DNA of 64,000 nt from Flavobacteriales bacterium (lineage in GTDB: Bacteria > Bacteroidota > Bacteroidia > Flavobacteriales > Flavobacteriaceae): the NCBI GenBank assembly GCA_018335925.1, contig JAGXRF010000081.1, forward strand, positions 23,331 through 87,330. The letters run 5' to 3'. The translations under genes were made by a program, and so were the position numbers. Within the stretch, counting starts at the first letter, position 1; each line of letters opens with the position of its first letter. The notes below the pieces were generated by a model, which did no database searches, had not been told where the DNA came from, and was given only the letters and a program-made list of their open reading frames with translations. Below, piece by piece: positions 1 to 10,133 of this stretch.

Positions 1-295
1 CAGCCAAATCACCTGGCTTGTCTAACACAGGCCCGGAAGTAATTTTAATGCCAACCCCTAATTCGTTGGCTAAAATATTGGCTAACGTAGTTTTTCCTAA
101 TCCGGGAGGGCCATGAAACAAGGTGTGGTCTAAAGCTTCTCCACGCAAATTGGCTGCTTTTACAAAGACCTTTAAATTTTCTAACACTTGTTCTTGTCCG
201 GCAAAATCGTGAAAACTTAACGGACGAAGTTTTTTTTCGATGTCGATTTCCTCTGGAGAAAAATGCTGGTTGGTTGGATCCAAATTTTCATTCAT
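1..295 (-). CDS. ruvB: Holliday junction DNA helicase RuvB, N-terminal part (cut by window edge)
   Basis: Only the first 98 codons are visible; the gene continues beyond base 1. RuvB is the hexameric AAA+ motor that, with RuvA, drives branch migration of Holliday junctions. The visible part has the family's N-terminal layout: the conserved [11 protein letters not shown] segment near residues 24-34 and a Walker A motif GPPGLGKT at residues 62-69, followed by the typical [14 protein letters not shown] stretch. The start at 295 gives a normal RuvB N-terminus. Confidence in the family is high. Nothing can be said about Walker B, the arginine finger or the C-terminal winged helix. Confidence 0.95.
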   Translation of the reverse strand, partial: MNENLDPTNQHFSPEEIDIEKKLRPLSFHDFAGQEQVLENLKVFVKAANLRGEALDHTLFHGPPGLGKTTLANILANELGVGIKITSGPVLDKPGDLA

Positions 296-355
296 ACCAC
301 AAAGATATTGGATTTGATGGGTTAGAAGAAAGTTCCTTCAATAAATTTACCCTAG

Positions 356-724
356 CTATTTTTGCTCTCCCTTGATGGCATCTTTTACTTTTTCAACCAT
401 TTCCTCTACTGCTTCGGTAACTTTTGGGGCTACTTCTTGCACTTTTTGATGGGCTTGCTCTACCAATTCTTCCGCTTTTTCTACCAATGGAGCAGCAACT
501 TCTGATGCATTTTGAAAAAACTCATTGGCAGAAGTCTCTACCTTTTCTTTTACTACAGGAGCATATTCTTCCACTTTCTCTATTACTTGTTCTTTGGCTT
601 CTTCCAAAGCTTTTTCTACTTCATCAACTACCGGAGCTATTTTTTCTTTGGCCTTTTCTGAAGTTGCTTCTGCTTGTACTTTGGCTTGTTGCAGCCAGTT
701 TTTTAATGAGGATATCCAGTTCAT
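356..724 (-). CDS. Small amphipathic-helix (YtxH/apolipoprotein-like) protein
   Basis: A 122-residue protein starting MNWISSLKNWL. After this short N-terminal segment almost the whole chain is charged amphipathic helix, made of loosely repeated 11-22 residue units of the type 'APVVxxVExAxEEAxE', with APVV or APLV recurring at three places. There are no cysteines and no signal peptide. An upstream in-frame start at 826 would run into the neighbouring YyaL-like gene, so the start at 724 is preferred; the 5' end then lies 47 bp from that gene's stop. The composition recalls YtxH-type stress proteins and apolipoprotein or LEA-like helices, which bind membranes or protect proteins. That is only a resemblance, and the function is unknown. 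Confidence 0.75.
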   Translation of the reverse strand: MNWISSLKNWLQQAKVQAEATSEKAKEKIAPVVDEVEKALEEAKEQVIEKVEEYAPVVKEKVETSANEFFQNASEVAAPLVEKAEELVEQAHQKVQEVAPKVTEAVEEMVEKVKDAIKGEQK

Positions 725-771
725 AATTATTGGTTTAGTTTTTAAAGTTTTTTCTATTTTTAATTTTAAGA

Positions 772-2775
772 TTATACTATCATCAATTTTTCCAACTCCT
801 CCCAAGTTTCTATTGGTTGTAAGCAAGCTCCGTGTTCGCAGACATAAAATAACGTTTGCTCGGTGTAAGGTCTTTGAAAAAAAGGAATTGGCAAGCTTTT
901 TTCCGAAAAATACACTTGGTGCTTTAACGAGTAAGTTTGGGTAAACTTTTTAAAATAAAATGCGGCTTGTGGTCCGAAAATCAAAATTTCCTTTGCTGGC
1001 AGTTCCCAATGCAAGGCTTCTTGTAACCAATGAGAATAGGCAGAAGGATAATCGACTTGTTGCATCACTTGCTGGGTCATTTGTTTGCTTAGAGTTTCGT
1101 AATAGGCATTAGCATACAGCAACCCTAAAATTCGTAGATTCTTTGCCATGATGGCGTTAGCAGAGGGTATCACATTGTCTTCTATTTCATAATGGGCATT
1201 CCAAGTATTTTTTTGTTGCGGATGAAACGCAAAAAATCCTCTTTCGGCATCGTAAAATTGGTCTAACACCAAATCGGTCAATTCTTTGGCTAAAGTTAAG
1301 ATTGCCAATTCCGGCTTGCTTTTAAAGTAATGCAACAACGCTTGTATCATATATGCGTAATCTTCTAAAAAGGCTTCGGTTTTGGCTATTCCGTGGTGGT
1401 ATATGCGATACAACTGGTGGTTTTGGTACAAGTTTTGGATTAAAAATTGCATAGCTTGTTCTGCCAATTGCCAATATTTTGGTTGCTGAAATACTTCGTA
1501 AGCATCTAACAATCCAATAATGGTCATAGCATTCCAAGAAGTGATGACTTTATCGTCTAACCTGGGCTTTGGCCTAAGGTCTCTGGCTTCTTTTAAAATT
1601 TGCAACCATTGGTTTTTTAAAGAAATTAATTCCGCAAACGTCATTTGCCATTTTTGGGCAAATTCCAAATAGGTTTGGTTTTGAATCAACACATAATTGC
1701 CATGCTCCCAATAACCAAATTCGTTGATGTTGTATAAATCGGTAAATTTTTCGAAGTCGTGTTTTAATAGGTCTTGCAGTTCTTCTTTTTTCCATACATA
1801 AAAGGCTCCTTCCTCTAAAGTTCCGTTTTCGTTGGTGCTATCTGCATCTAAAGAAGCATAAAACAATCCTTCGGGACTCCTTAATTGATTTTGTAAAAAA
1901 TCGACTATTTTTTCAACAACTTCTTGGTATAAAAATTCGGGATTTTGCTGAAATGCTTTGGCATAAACCGAAAGCAACTGACCATTGTCGTACAACATTT
2001 TTTCAAAATGAGGCACATGCCAACGAATATCTACCGAATATCGGGCAAAACCTCCTTCTACCACATCAAACAAACCACCCCAAGCCATTCTGGCTAGTGT
2101 TCGGTGTAATTGCTCTTTTACAGCTGGAGCCTCTTTTTTTTCGGAAAACTGCCAGAAGAATTCCAAATTGGTTGGCATCATAAACTTAGGTGCTCTGGCA
2201 TGTCCGCCATATTCCAAATCAAAACTTTTTTGCCATTTTTCGATTATTTCCTGCCATGGCACTAAAAAATGTTCCTCTAAAGCCACAACGGGGTGCATAC
2301 TTTGCAATCCCTCTGCCAACTGCATGGCATAACCTTCTACTTTTTCGGGATCGTTTGTAAACAATTGATGTAACTGTTGCAAAACCGAAAGCCAATCTTC
2401 TTTTCTAAAATACGTACCTCCCCAAATGGGTCTGCCATCTGGCAAACAAACCACGTTTAATGGCCAGCCTCCTCTTCCGGTCATGATTTGCACTGCCTTC
2501 ATGTATGTGGCATCTACATCTGGTCGTTCTTCCTTATCAACTTTTATATTTACAAAATATTGGTTTTGAATAGCTGCAACTTCATCACTTTCAAAGCTTT
2601 CGTGTTCCATCACATGGCACCAATGACAAGCAGCATAGCCAATGCTTACCAACAACAATTTGTTTTGGCTTTTTGCCAACGCTAAGGTTGCTTCGCTCCA
2701 TGCCTTCCAATGAATAGGGTTGTTGGCATGTTGCAACAAATACGGACTGGTTTCTTGATTAAGTTCGTTTGCCAT
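772..2775 (-). CDS. YyaL/spermatogenesis-associated-protein-20-like thioredoxin-domain protein (DUF255)
   Basis: A 667-residue cytoplasmic protein. The N-terminal third is a thioredoxin-like fold with the hallmark CHWCHVM active-site motif (C50 and C53), followed by [11 protein letters not shown]. The rest is an alpha/alpha-barrel resembling six-hairpin glycosidases and N-acylglucosamine epimerases (for example the [11 protein letters not shown] and APKFMMP segments), which is the usual organisation of the YyaL/SSP411 family. The biochemical role is not established; a redox or sugar-binding function is only suggested by the folds. The start at 2775 (MANELNQ) is preferred over a slightly longer alternative at 2793 because family members begin close to the '[12 protein letters not shown]' segment. 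Full length. Confidence 0.9.
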   Translation of the reverse strand: MANELNQETSPYLLQHANNPIHWKAWSEATLALAKSQNKLLLVSIGYAACHWCHVMEHESFESDEVAAIQNQYFVNIKVDKEERPDVDATYMKAVQIMTGRGGWPLNVVCLPDGRPIWGGTYFRKEDWLSVLQQLHQLFTNDPEKVEGYAMQLAEGLQSMHPVVALEEHFLVPWQEIIEKWQKSFDLEYGGHARAPKFMMPTNLEFFWQFSEKKEAPAVKEQLHRTLARMAWGGLFDVVEGGFARYSVDIRWHVPHFEKMLYDNGQLLSVYAKAFQQNPEFLYQEVVEKIVDFLQNQLRSPEGLFYASLDADSTNENGTLEEGAFYVWKKEELQDLLKHDFEKFTDLYNINEFGYWEHGNYVLIQNQTYLEFAQKWQMTFAELISLKNQWLQILKEARDLRPKPRLDDKVITSWNAMTIIGLLDAYEVFQQPKYWQLAEQAMQFLIQNLYQNHQLYRIYHHGIAKTEAFLEDYAYMIQALLHYFKSKPELAILTLAKELTDLVLDQFYDAERGFFAFHPQQKNTWNAHYEIEDNVIPSANAIMAKNLRILGLLYANAYYETLSKQMTQQVMQQVDYPSAYSHWLQEALHWELPAKEILIFGPQAAFYFKKFTQTYSLKHQVYFSEKSLPIPFFQRPYTEQTLFYVCEHGACLQPIETWEELEKLMIV

Positions 2776-2902
2776 AATGGAGTAATTTAGCAAAGCAAAT
2801 TACGAGTTCTGTTTGATTTAACAGTTTATAAAAAAATAAAAAACAATACGAAATTCCTAATTTGTTGTTATTTTTGAAAAAATCCTATGGAAAAACTAGC
2901 TA

Positions 2903-5509
2903 ATGAAAAGAAACATTGCCCTTATCTGTATTTTTTTAACCTCATACTTAAAGGCCCAACAAGCAGAACAAATTATTGCAAATTTTTTTAACCAAGAATT
3001 TGCCAAGTATGATTTGACTTGGGAAGATACCCGAAATTGGACCATTGAAAGCCAAGCTACTTCAAAAAAAACCGGAATTACCAATTATTATGTAAACCAG
3101 TTGTATGATGGAAAGTATGTGTTTGGAGCACAATCTAACTTTTCTATTAAAAACGGAAAGGTATTTCATTATTTTGATCGTTTTGAAAAAAACCTTTCCA
3201 GTAGAATAAGTCAAACGGTTCCCACCATTACCGTAACTCAAGCGGTTGGGTTGGCTTACCAACATACCCAATTGCAAGCAATTAACAATATAGAAATTAT
3301 CAAAACTAAAACCCATCATTTTTTTGAATTAAACAATGGTTTGGAATTGGATTACCCGGTTCAGGCAAGATTGGGTTATGAAAAACTCCCAACAGATGCT
3401 TTGGCTTTGGCTTGGGAAATCACTTTTTTTAGCATCAATTACAAAAATTTATGGTTGATTAAAATTGATGCAACTTCCGGTGAAGTTTTATCGCAAATCG
3501 ATTTGGTATTGCGATGTGATTTTGGGGCAAATTCTAACCATCAAAACCATGCCCATGAAGGCTATTTTGGAAAGTCGTTTGATGTGTCAGAAGCGTTGTT
3601 TGCCAACAATAGTTTAGGAAGTTATCGTGTAGTTCCATTTAACTTTGAAAGTCCCAACCATAGTCCTCGTCAATTAATTACCAATCCACACAATATTTTG
3701 GCATCTCCATACGGGTGGCACGATACCAACGGAATTCCAGGACCGGAATTCACTATTACAAGAGGCAATAATGTTTGGGCAAGAGAAGATTTTGACGGAA
3801 TCAATAGCACCATTGGTGCTTCTGCTGAAGGAGGAGGCAATTTGGTTTTTGATTTTCCTTACAATCCTACCTTACAAGCTCCTGCAGAATATATTGATGC
3901 TTCTGTAACCAATTTGTTTTACATGAACAATGTGTTGCACGATGTATGGTACCAATATGGCTTTGATGAAGAAAACGGCAATTTCCAAGCATTAAATTAT
4001 ACTTTTTCATTGGGTGGAGACAACGACCCTGTTATTGCAGAATCACAAGATGGATCAGGGACAAACAATGCCAATTTTGCAACTCCTGTTGATGGCAATA
4101 GTCCTCGAATGCAAATGTTTATGTTTGGAAGCACTACTTCTAGCAATATTCTCAACATACTTTCACCTAGTAGCATTGCAGGTGTACAACCAGGCTTAGA
4201 AAGTGCATTTAGCCCTGGATTTGTAGCTTTACCGCAAGCACCTAGTGGTATTACCGGACAATTGATATTGTACCAAGATAGTGTTGGAACACAAGCATTG
4301 GCTTGTTCTAACCCGTTGAATGCTTCTCAAATTCAAGGTAAAATATGTGTGATCAGAAGAGGTGATTGCAATTTTACCGATAAGGTATTGAGAGCTCAAA
4401 ATGCTGGAGCCTTGGCAGTAATCATTGTGAACAATACCACCGGAACCATTAGTATGGGTGGGGGCAATGCAAGCCTTACCATACCTGCAATTAGTATCAC
4501 CCAAGCATTGGGAGAAAACATAATTAGTACCATGGTTACACAAACCGTAACGGTTACTTTAAGCAGACCAACCCAAGGGCCATCCAATGCTAGAGACAGT
4601 AGCTTTGACAATGGAATTGTAGCTCATGAATACGGACACGGTATTTCCAATCGATTAACTGGTGGGAAAAATGCTTCCGGTTGTTTAACTATACAAGAAC
4701 AAATGGGAGAAGGTTGGTCGGACTGGATTACATTGATGATGCAATTAAAACCTGGAGATAATGGAGTGCAGCAACGAGGTATTGGGACATTTGCTGTAAA
4801 TCAACCAACTACAGGAACCGGAATCAGACCGTTTCCATACTCTACCAACACCACTACCAATCCGGTAACTTTTCAGTTTACTAATTCGCTATCCGTTCCT
4901 CATGGAGTAGGAAGTGTATGGGCAAGTATGTTGTGGGATTTAACCTGGGCATACATTGCTAAATATGGCTATCATCCGGATATTTACAACGGTAATGGAG
5001 GTAATAATAAAGTAATGCAATTGGTTTTAGATGGCATGAAAATACAACCATGCAACCCTAAATTTACCGATGCCAGAGATGCCTTAATTATAGCTGATCA
5101 AGCTACTACAGGTGGGGAAGATTATTGTTTGATATGGCAAGTTTTTGCCAATCGAGGTTTGGGTCAATTTGCTTCTTCTGGTACCAACTCAGCTAGTGAC
5201 CAAGTAGAAGATTTCACTGTTCCACCAGCAGGTCCTAATTGTAATTTGAGTGTTGCAAATTCGTTGCTTCAAACGCTTAAAGTGTTTCCTAACCCAGCAA
5301 CTACCGAAATTTTTATCACTTTACCTGAGTATTTTGGAGAAATGCAAATTGAGCTTTTTGATTTGAATGGTAGAATGGTGTTACAACAAAAAGTGACTTC
5401 TTTCCAACAGCAAGAAATCCTGTCGGTTAATCATTTGCAAAATGGAATGTATTTAATAAAAATAGAAACCAATCAGGAAACTTATATCCAAAAAATCATC
5501 AAAAAATAG
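2903..5509 (+). CDS. Secreted M36 (fungalysin) zinc metalloprotease with PA insert and T9SS sorting domain
   Basis: An 868-residue exported protease. Order of parts: signal peptide (about 1-18, ending KAQ); an FTP-type propeptide; the M36 catalytic domain with zinc motif HEYGH at residues 575-579 and a downstream EGWSDW carrying the third ligand; a protease-associated (PA) insert at about 452-546, just before the zinc site; and a C-terminal T9SS type A sorting domain at about 788-868 (KVFPNPATTEIF start, ending in a basic KIIKK tail). M36 enzymes digest extracellular protein; the T9SS tail predicts secretion or anchoring at the cell surface. A -7 box TATTTTTG lies at 2869-2876. It is followed after 3 bp by the phosphoesterase gene, so the two are probably co-transcribed. 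Confidence 0.93.
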   Translation: MKRNIALICIFLTSYLKAQQAEQIIANFFNQEFAKYDLTWEDTRNWTIESQATSKKTGITNYYVNQLYDGKYVFGAQSNFSIKNGKVFHYFDRFEKNLSSRISQTVPTITVTQAVGLAYQHTQLQAINNIEIIKTKTHHFFELNNGLELDYPVQARLGYEKLPTDALALAWEITFFSINYKNLWLIKIDATSGEVLSQIDLVLRCDFGANSNHQNHAHEGYFGKSFDVSEALFANNSLGSYRVVPFNFESPNHSPRQLITNPHNILASPYGWHDTNGIPGPEFTITRGNNVWAREDFDGINSTIGASAEGGGNLVFDFPYNPTLQAPAEYIDASVTNLFYMNNVLHDVWYQYGFDEENGNFQALNYTFSLGGDNDPVIAESQDGSGTNNANFATPVDGNSPRMQMFMFGSTTSSNILNILSPSSIAGVQPGLESAFSPGFVALPQAPSGITGQLILYQDSVGTQALACSNPLNASQIQGKICVIRRGDCNFTDKVLRAQNAGALAVIIVNNTTGTISMGGGNASLTIPAISITQALGENIISTMVTQTVTVTLSRPTQGPSNARDSSFDNGIVAHEYGHGISNRLTGGKNASGCLTIQEQMGEGWSDWITLMMQLKPGDNGVQQRGIGTFAVNQPTTGTGIRPFPYSTNTTTNPVTFQFTNSLSVPHGVGSVWASMLWDLTWAYIAKYGYHPDIYNGNGGNNKVMQLVLDGMKIQPCNPKFTDARDALIIADQATTGGEDYCLIWQVFANRGLGQFASSGTNSASDQVEDFTVPPAGPNCNLSVANSLLQTLKVFPNPATTEIFITLPEYFGEMQIELFDLNGRMVLQQKVTSFQQQEILSVNHLQNGMYLIKIETNQETYIQKIIKK

Positions 5510-5512
5510 TTC

Positions 5513-6238
5513 ATGAGTACTTATGTGGTAGGAGATATACACGGAGCTTACTTGGCTTTGGAAGAATTGTTGCAAACCATTTCGTTAAAAGCCTCTGATA
5601 GTCTCATTTTTTTAGGAGATTATGTAGATGGATGGAGCCAAAGTCCGGAAGTAATTGATGCGTTGATTTCATTAAAAAGTCAATATAACTGTATTTTTAT
5701 TCGTGGAAATCACGATGATTTATTTTTGAATTATCTAAAAACCGGTAGGTTTTCTCAGGAATGGATCATCCACGGAGGGCAATCGACTTTAGATGCTTAT
5801 CGAAATATTTCGTTAGAAAAGCTAAACCAACACATTGCTTTTTTAGAATCGTTGCAACCCTACTATGTAGATGCGTCAAATCGGTTGTTTTTGCATGCAG
5901 GTTTTACCAACCAAAAAGGAATTGCATTTGAATATTTCCCGGAAATGTTTTTTTGGGACCGAACCCTTTGGGAAACAGCTGTTGCGACAGACGAAAGAAT
6001 GACCGAAAACCATCCGTATTTCCCTATGCGATTGCGAATTTATACGAAAGTATTTATCGGACACACCCCTACCACACGTTTGGGCTCTACCATGCCTCTT
6101 CATTTTCACAACGTGTGGAACTTAGACACCGGTGCAGCTTTTAAAGGCCCTTTAACCGTGATGGAAGTTGAAACCGAACGAATTTGGCAAAGTACTCCGG
6201 TTTATCAATTATATCCGAAAGAAAACGGAAGAAATTAG
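5513..6238 (+). CDS. Metallophosphoesterase (PPP-type serine/threonine phosphatase family)
   Basis: A 241-residue cytoplasmic protein with the three dinuclear-metal motifs of the calcineurin-like superfamily: GDIHG at residues 7-11, GDYVDG at 35-40 and GNHDD at 65-69, plus later histidines in FLHAGF and FIGHTP. This arrangement is that of bacterial PPP phosphatases such as PrpA/PrpB and of Ap4A hydrolases, so the substrate could be a phosphoprotein or a dinucleotide; sequence alone does not decide. It starts 3 bp after the M36 protease stop, suggesting a shared transcript, although no functional link is obvious. Confidence 0.88.
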   Translation: MSTYVVGDIHGAYLALEELLQTISLKASDSLIFLGDYVDGWSQSPEVIDALISLKSQYNCIFIRGNHDDLFLNYLKTGRFSQEWIIHGGQSTLDAYRNISLEKLNQHIAFLESLQPYYVDASNRLFLHAGFTNQKGIAFEYFPEMFFWDRTLWETAVATDERMTENHPYFPMRLRIYTKVFIGHTPTTRLGSTMPLHFHNVWNLDTGAAFKGPLTVMEVETERIWQSTPVYQLYPKENGRN

Positions 6239-6295
6239 TACTTTTGTTTTTATTAATTTACGTAAATTCTTACTTAATTGAAAAATGCTGTTGTT

Positions 6296-6814
6296 ATGAA
6301 AAAATTTTTAACCCTTTTTATCCTTGGAACTTATGCTTTGTATGCACAAAGCGATTATCCTAAAAACGAGATTAAATTCAACTTTTTAAATACGTTGGTA
6401 GTAGCATCTGCCGAAGTTGGTTATGAGCATTTGATAGATAACCACCAATCGGTAGAGGCAGAGTTCTTGTTTAACGACCGAATGAATTACCAATCGGAAA
6501 GTGGCAGCAGAAACTTTAAAACCAATAGTATTAAAATAGGCTACAATTATTACTTTGGCCAAGACCATGCTTGCTCCGGATTGTATGTAAACCCATTTAT
6601 CAAATATCGTTTTGGGGATTTTGTAGACGATGTTTCTACAGTAAACATGAATGCTTTTATTTTAGGTGCAGGAATTGGGTACAAATGGAACCAATCCGAT
6701 AAATTTGTGTTTGGCCCATATGCCAATATTGCTCGAAATTTTGGAGAAGAAACAAAAAATCGTTTTCAATCTATTGAGTTTAATGCCGGTTTTTCTATCG
6801 GATATCGTTTTTAA
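6296..6814 (+). CDS. Small outer-membrane beta-barrel protein
   Basis: A 172-residue protein with a clear signal peptide (MKKFLTLFILGTYALYAQ). The remainder is alternating polar and aromatic beta-strand sequence (SIKIGYNYYFG, YVNPFIKYRFGDF, FILGAGIGYKW) ending in the terminal aromatic residue expected of an outer-membrane barrel (IGYRF). This fits the DUF3575-like or OmpW-like small barrels common in Flavobacteria. The start at 6296 is chosen because it gives a canonical signal peptide; the TTG six codons upstream does not. The transported molecule or role is unknown. Confidence 0.8.
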   Translation: MKKFLTLFILGTYALYAQSDYPKNEIKFNFLNTLVVASAEVGYEHLIDNHQSVEAEFLFNDRMNYQSESGSRNFKTNSIKIGYNYYFGQDHACSGLYVNPFIKYRFGDFVDDVSTVNMNAFILGAGIGYKWNQSDKFVFGPYANIARNFGEETKNRFQSIEFNAGFSIGYRF

Positions 6815-6827
6815 TTTTTCAAACTGG

Positions 6828-7253
6828 ATGGAAATTCAATTGCTGGAGACTTCTTCGTTGGAAGAAATGAAAAATAATTTTGATTTGATACAATTGATGT
6901 ATCCCGACCTATCGTTAGAAGCCTATGAAGCGATGTTACAGGAAATGCTTCCGAATCAATATTTCCAATTAATAGCCATTCAAAACAACCAAAAAATTGG
7001 CCTTACCGGATTTTGGATCAACACCAAACTTTGGTCTGGTAAGTACTTGGAAATAGACCATTTTGTGATTGCTCCTGCGTTTCGTTCTTCCGGAGTTGGA
7101 GCCCAAATGGTAGCTTATTTAGAAGAAAAAGCAAAAAGTGAGCATTGCAAAATGCTCACTTTAGATGCCTATACCAACAATTTTAAAGCCCACAAGTTTT
7201 TTTACAACCAAGGTTTTATTCCAAAGGGATTTCACTTTTTAAAAGAAATTTAA
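6828..7253 (+). CDS. GNAT-family N-acetyltransferase
   Basis: A 141-residue GNAT protein. The acetyl-CoA binding region is visible as FVIAPAFRSSGVGAQMV (the R/Q-x-x-G-x-G/A signature in its RSSGVGA form), followed by the family's C-terminal strand-helix segment (LDAYTNNFKAHKFFYNQGF). The reading frame is open upstream into the preceding barrel gene, but the ATG at 6828, 13 bp after that gene's stop, gives the normal GNAT N-terminus. The acceptor substrate cannot be predicted. Confidence 0.88.
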   Translation: MEIQLLETSSLEEMKNNFDLIQLMYPDLSLEAYEAMLQEMLPNQYFQLIAIQNNQKIGLTGFWINTKLWSGKYLEIDHFVIAPAFRSSGVGAQMVAYLEEKAKSEHCKMLTLDAYTNNFKAHKFFYNQGFIPKGFHFLKEI

Positions 7254-7306
7254 GCTGCAACTACTGCAGGTAATTTTCGTTATTTTTGTTCCATTAAAAA
7301 ATCATT

Positions 7307-8764
7307 TTGAGTAAGTACCAAGCACTTTTTAAACAAACCTTTATTTATGGTCTAGCCACCGTACTGCCAAGGATGTTTAGCTTTTTGCTGGTGCCATTGT
7401 ACACCAGCAATGGCATGCTCACCAATGCCGAATATGGTTCGGTAACCATTTTGTTTTCTTACATCATTTTTTTTAATGTGGTGCTTTCTTACGGTATGGA
7501 AACCGCTTTTTTTAGGTTCTTTCACCAACACAATGAACCAAATGATGTTGCGAAAACCAGTTTGTATTCGTTATTATTTTCTTCTTTCGGATTTTTGTTT
7601 ATCGTAGTTTTGGCCAAAAGTTGGCTGGCTAAAAGCATCGGTATTTCGGAGGATTTGTTTACTTATGCCATTTGGATATTGTTTTTAGATGCTTTAGTAG
7701 TAATTCCGTTTGCACAATTACGAGCAGAAAAAAGACCCGTTTTTTATGCCATTATTAAAATTACCAATGTAGGATTGATGTTGCTTTTGAATGTGTTTTT
7801 TTTAATGGTTCTCCCTAAACTTTTTGACAAAAACCCACTATTACAAAGCATTTACTTTCCAGATGCCAAAGTCAATTATGTGTTTGTTTCCAACCTTTTG
7901 GCAAGTGCGTTTACATTTTTAGTTTTTATTCCAAAATACTGGCTTGCCAAAGGAAATTTTGATTGGAGTTTGTGGAAAAAAATGATTCGTTATGGTTTTC
8001 CTATTTTATTGGCAGGTATAGCCTTTGCCATTAATGAGCATTTAGATAAAATTTTGTTAGAAAAACTCCATGTTCCTATGGCACAAATTGGTTCCTACAG
8101 TGCTTGCTATAAAATTGGGGTTTTTATGGTGTTATACAGAACGGCATTTACTCTAGGTATCGAGCCTTTCTTTTTTAGTCAGGCCAAAGAAAAAGATGCT
8201 CCTCAAACTTATGCCAATGTCACCAAGTATTTTGTGATTTTCGGAAGCATCATCACCTATGTAGTAATTTTGTTTTCAGACATTCTAAAACCATTTTTAA
8301 TTAGAAATGAAAGTTACTGGGATGCCATGACTGTGGTACCAATCATCGTAATTGCAAATTTCTTTTTAGGTATTTACACCAATTTGTCAGTTTGGTACAA
8401 AGTGGTAGATAAAACTTGGATAGGAGCGGTAATTTCTCTCATAGGAGCATTATGCACACTTTTGATTAACTGGTGGACCATTCCGGTTTTAGGATATGTA
8501 GGTTCTGCATTGGCTACCATAGGTGCATATGGAAGTATGTTGTTGTTATCGTATGTATGGGGACAAAAAAAATACCCCATTCCGTACGATTGGAAAACCA
8601 TGGGAATGTATCTGATGCTTGCTTTTTCAGGAAGTTTGGTGTACTTTTATGGTTATCGTGAAAATTATTGGATAGGATTCGGTATTTTATTGGTCTTATT
8701 GCTTTTTACTTTTTATCAGCAAAAAGCATTTTTGCAAAAAATAATCCCAACATGGAAAAAATAA
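7307..8764 (+). CDS. Oligosaccharide flippase family membrane protein (Wzx/MATE-like)
   Basis: A 485-residue polytopic membrane protein with about 12-14 hydrophobic segments and the family N-terminus ([25 protein letters not shown] in outline). Members move lipid-linked sugars or related polyprenyl intermediates across the inner membrane for surface polysaccharide or cell-wall assembly. Translation appears to start at a TTG (7307): the conserved [14 protein letters not shown] segment begins right there and no ATG is available upstream in frame. A -7 box TATTTTTG is at 7281-7288. The 3' end overlaps the start of dut by 13 bp, so both are likely co-expressed. The substrate is unknown; no glycosyltransferases lie nearby. 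Confidence 0.88.
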   Translation: MSKYQALFKQTFIYGLATVLPRMFSFLLVPLYTSNGMLTNAEYGSVTILFSYIIFFNVVLSYGMETAFFRFFHQHNEPNDVAKTSLYSLLFSSFGFLFIVVLAKSWLAKSIGISEDLFTYAIWILFLDALVVIPFAQLRAEKRPVFYAIIKITNVGLMLLLNVFFLMVLPKLFDKNPLLQSIYFPDAKVNYVFVSNLLASAFTFLVFIPKYWLAKGNFDWSLWKKMIRYGFPILLAGIAFAINEHLDKILLEKLHVPMAQIGSYSACYKIGVFMVLYRTAFTLGIEPFFFSQAKEKDAPQTYANVTKYFVIFGSIITYVVILFSDILKPFLIRNESYWDAMTVVPIIVIANFFLGIYTNLSVWYKVVDKTWIGAVISLIGALCTLLINWWTIPVLGYVGSALATIGAYGSMLLLSYVWGQKKYPIPYDWKTMGMYLMLAFSGSLVYFYGYRENYWIGFGILLVLLLFTFYQQKAFLQKIIPTWKK

Positions 8765-9195
8765 ACGTTAAAGTCATCAATCAATCACCTTACGAGTTGC
8801 CAAATTACGAAACTCCAGGTGCAGCCGGAATGGATATAAGAGTACATATTTCGGAGAGTATCTTGCTAAAACCTTTGGAAAGAACTTTGGTAAAAACAGG
8901 ATTATTCCTAGAAATTCCAATTGGTTTCGAAGCTCAAGTGCGACCAAGAAGTGGTTTGGCATTGAAAAAAGGAATTACTGTACTCAATAGTCCGGGTACC
9001 ATTGATGCCGATTACAGAGGAGAAATTGGTGTAATTTTAGTCAATTTATCCAATGAAAATTTTGAAATTCACCCTGGAGATCGCATTGCTCAGTTGGTAT
9101 TTGCAGCTCATGCAACTGCTCAATTAGAGCCTGTAATTTCGTTAGAAAATACCGAAAGAGGAACCGGTGGCTTTGGAAGTACCGGAGCAAAATAA
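8752..9195 (+). CDS. dut: Deoxyuridine 5'-triphosphate nucleotidohydrolase (dUTPase)
   Basis: A 147-residue trimeric dUTPase, which hydrolyses dUTP to dUMP and PPi, keeping uracil out of DNA and feeding dTMP synthesis. All motifs are present in order: AGMDI (motif 1), RPRSGLALK (motif 2), [14 protein letters not shown] (motif 3, with the catalytic Asp), GDRIAQLVF (motif 4) and the flexible C-terminal [10 protein letters not shown] (motif 5). The ATG at 8752, inside the last codons of the flippase gene, gives the normal family length; a longer frame exists only as read-through of the flippase region. It is followed by yicC after 20 bp. Confidence 0.97.
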   Translation: MEKINVKVINQSPYELPNYETPGAAGMDIRVHISESILLKPLERTLVKTGLFLEIPIGFEAQVRPRSGLALKKGITVLNSPGTIDADYRGEIGVILVNLSNENFEIHPGDRIAQLVFAAHATAQLEPVISLENTERGTGGFGSTGAK

Positions 9196-9215
9196 CCCAA
9201 AAGAAAATTCAACAC

Positions 9216-10076
9216 ATGATATTATCCATGACAGGTTTTGGCAAAGCTTCTTTGCAATTACCTACCAAAAAAATCACTGTAGAAATTAAATCGTTAAACA
9301 GCAAAGGTTTAGATTTAAACACACGAATGCCTTCTGTTTTTAGAGAAATGGAGCTAAGTGTACGCAACCAAATTTCGCAACGATTAGAAAGAGGAAAAGT
9401 AGATTTTTCTTTATTTGTGGAAGTTACAGGTGAAGAAACTTCTTCCAAAATAAATGTTCCGATTGTAAAAGGATACATTCAACAAATGAAAGCTGTGATA
9501 CCAAATGCAGATGAAACCGAATTGATGAAGATGGCTGTAAGAATGCCTGATGCTTTAAAAACCGAACGCGATGAGATGGATGAAAACGAATGGAAACAAA
9601 TTCAAATTGTGATAGACGAAGCTTTGGAAAATATCATCCAATTTAGAAAAGATGAAGGGGCATCGTTAGAAAAAGAATTTCAATTACGCATTGCCAATAT
9701 TGAGAAATTTATGAAAGATGCGGTTTCTTATGATACCGAACGTGTTGAAACCGTAAAAACAAGATTGCGAACTGCTTTAGAAGAAATTAAAGTTTCGGTA
9801 GATGAAAATCGTTTTGAACAAGAACTGATTTTTTATTTGGAAAAATATGATATTACGGAAGAAAAAGTTCGACTAACCAATCACCTGCATTATTTCTTAG
9901 AAACTTTAAAAGGTACAGAAGCAAACGGACGTAAATTAGGCTTTATTACCCAAGAAATGGGAAGAGAAATCAACACCATGGGGTCCAAATCAAATCATTC
10001 CGAAATGCAAAAATTGGTAGTGCAAATGAAAGATGAATTGGAGAAGATTAAGGAACAGGTTTTGAATGTTCTATAA
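9216..10076 (+). CDS. YicC/YloC-family endoribonuclease
   Basis: A 286-residue protein with the YicC N-terminal signature SMTGFGKA at residues 4-11, the KSLNSKGLDLN segment, and the C-terminal DUF1732 part (GFITQEMGREINTMGSKSN). E. coli YicC and B. subtilis YloC are oligomeric RNases that cleave single-stranded RNA and have been linked to small-RNA turnover and stationary-phase survival. The gene lies between dut and gmk, a conserved order in Bacteroidota. Full length with no odd features. Confidence 0.95.
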   Translation: MILSMTGFGKASLQLPTKKITVEIKSLNSKGLDLNTRMPSVFREMELSVRNQISQRLERGKVDFSLFVEVTGEETSSKINVPIVKGYIQQMKAVIPNADETELMKMAVRMPDALKTERDEMDENEWKQIQIVIDEALENIIQFRKDEGASLEKEFQLRIANIEKFMKDAVSYDTERVETVKTRLRTALEEIKVSVDENRFEQELIFYLEKYDITEEKVRLTNHLHYFLETLKGTEANGRKLGFITQEMGREINTMGSKSNHSEMQKLVVQMKDELEKIKEQVLNVL

Positions 10077-10088
10077 GTATTTAGACTA

Positions 10089-10124
10089 TTTTTTAAATTC
10101 TTTGGATTTTTTAGATTAAATAAC
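10089..10124 (+). repeat. Lone repeat arm resembling the right-hand arm of the first S23 cassette
   Basis: This T-rich 36-bp stretch matches the sequence at 50775-50810 (right flank of the first four-helix-bundle gene) at 28 of 36 positions without gaps, including a shared 12-base block TTTTTTAGATTAAA-like end (TTTTAGATTAAA in both in outline). In both cases the repeat lies just before a housekeeping start codon (gmk here, sufB there). It may be a remnant of an excised cassette or simply a common A/T-rich leader sequence; low complexity weakens the match. Confidence 0.4.
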
Positions 10125-10133
10125 AACACAACA

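Noticed and set aside
424..726. Leucine-rich open frame on the plus strand
   Set aside because: It is the antisense of the Lys/Glu-rich amphipathic-helix gene at 356-724; the strange composition is a mirror effect.
4229..4543. 104-codon minus-strand frame
   Set aside because: Antisense to the PA insert of the M36 protease; no coding character.
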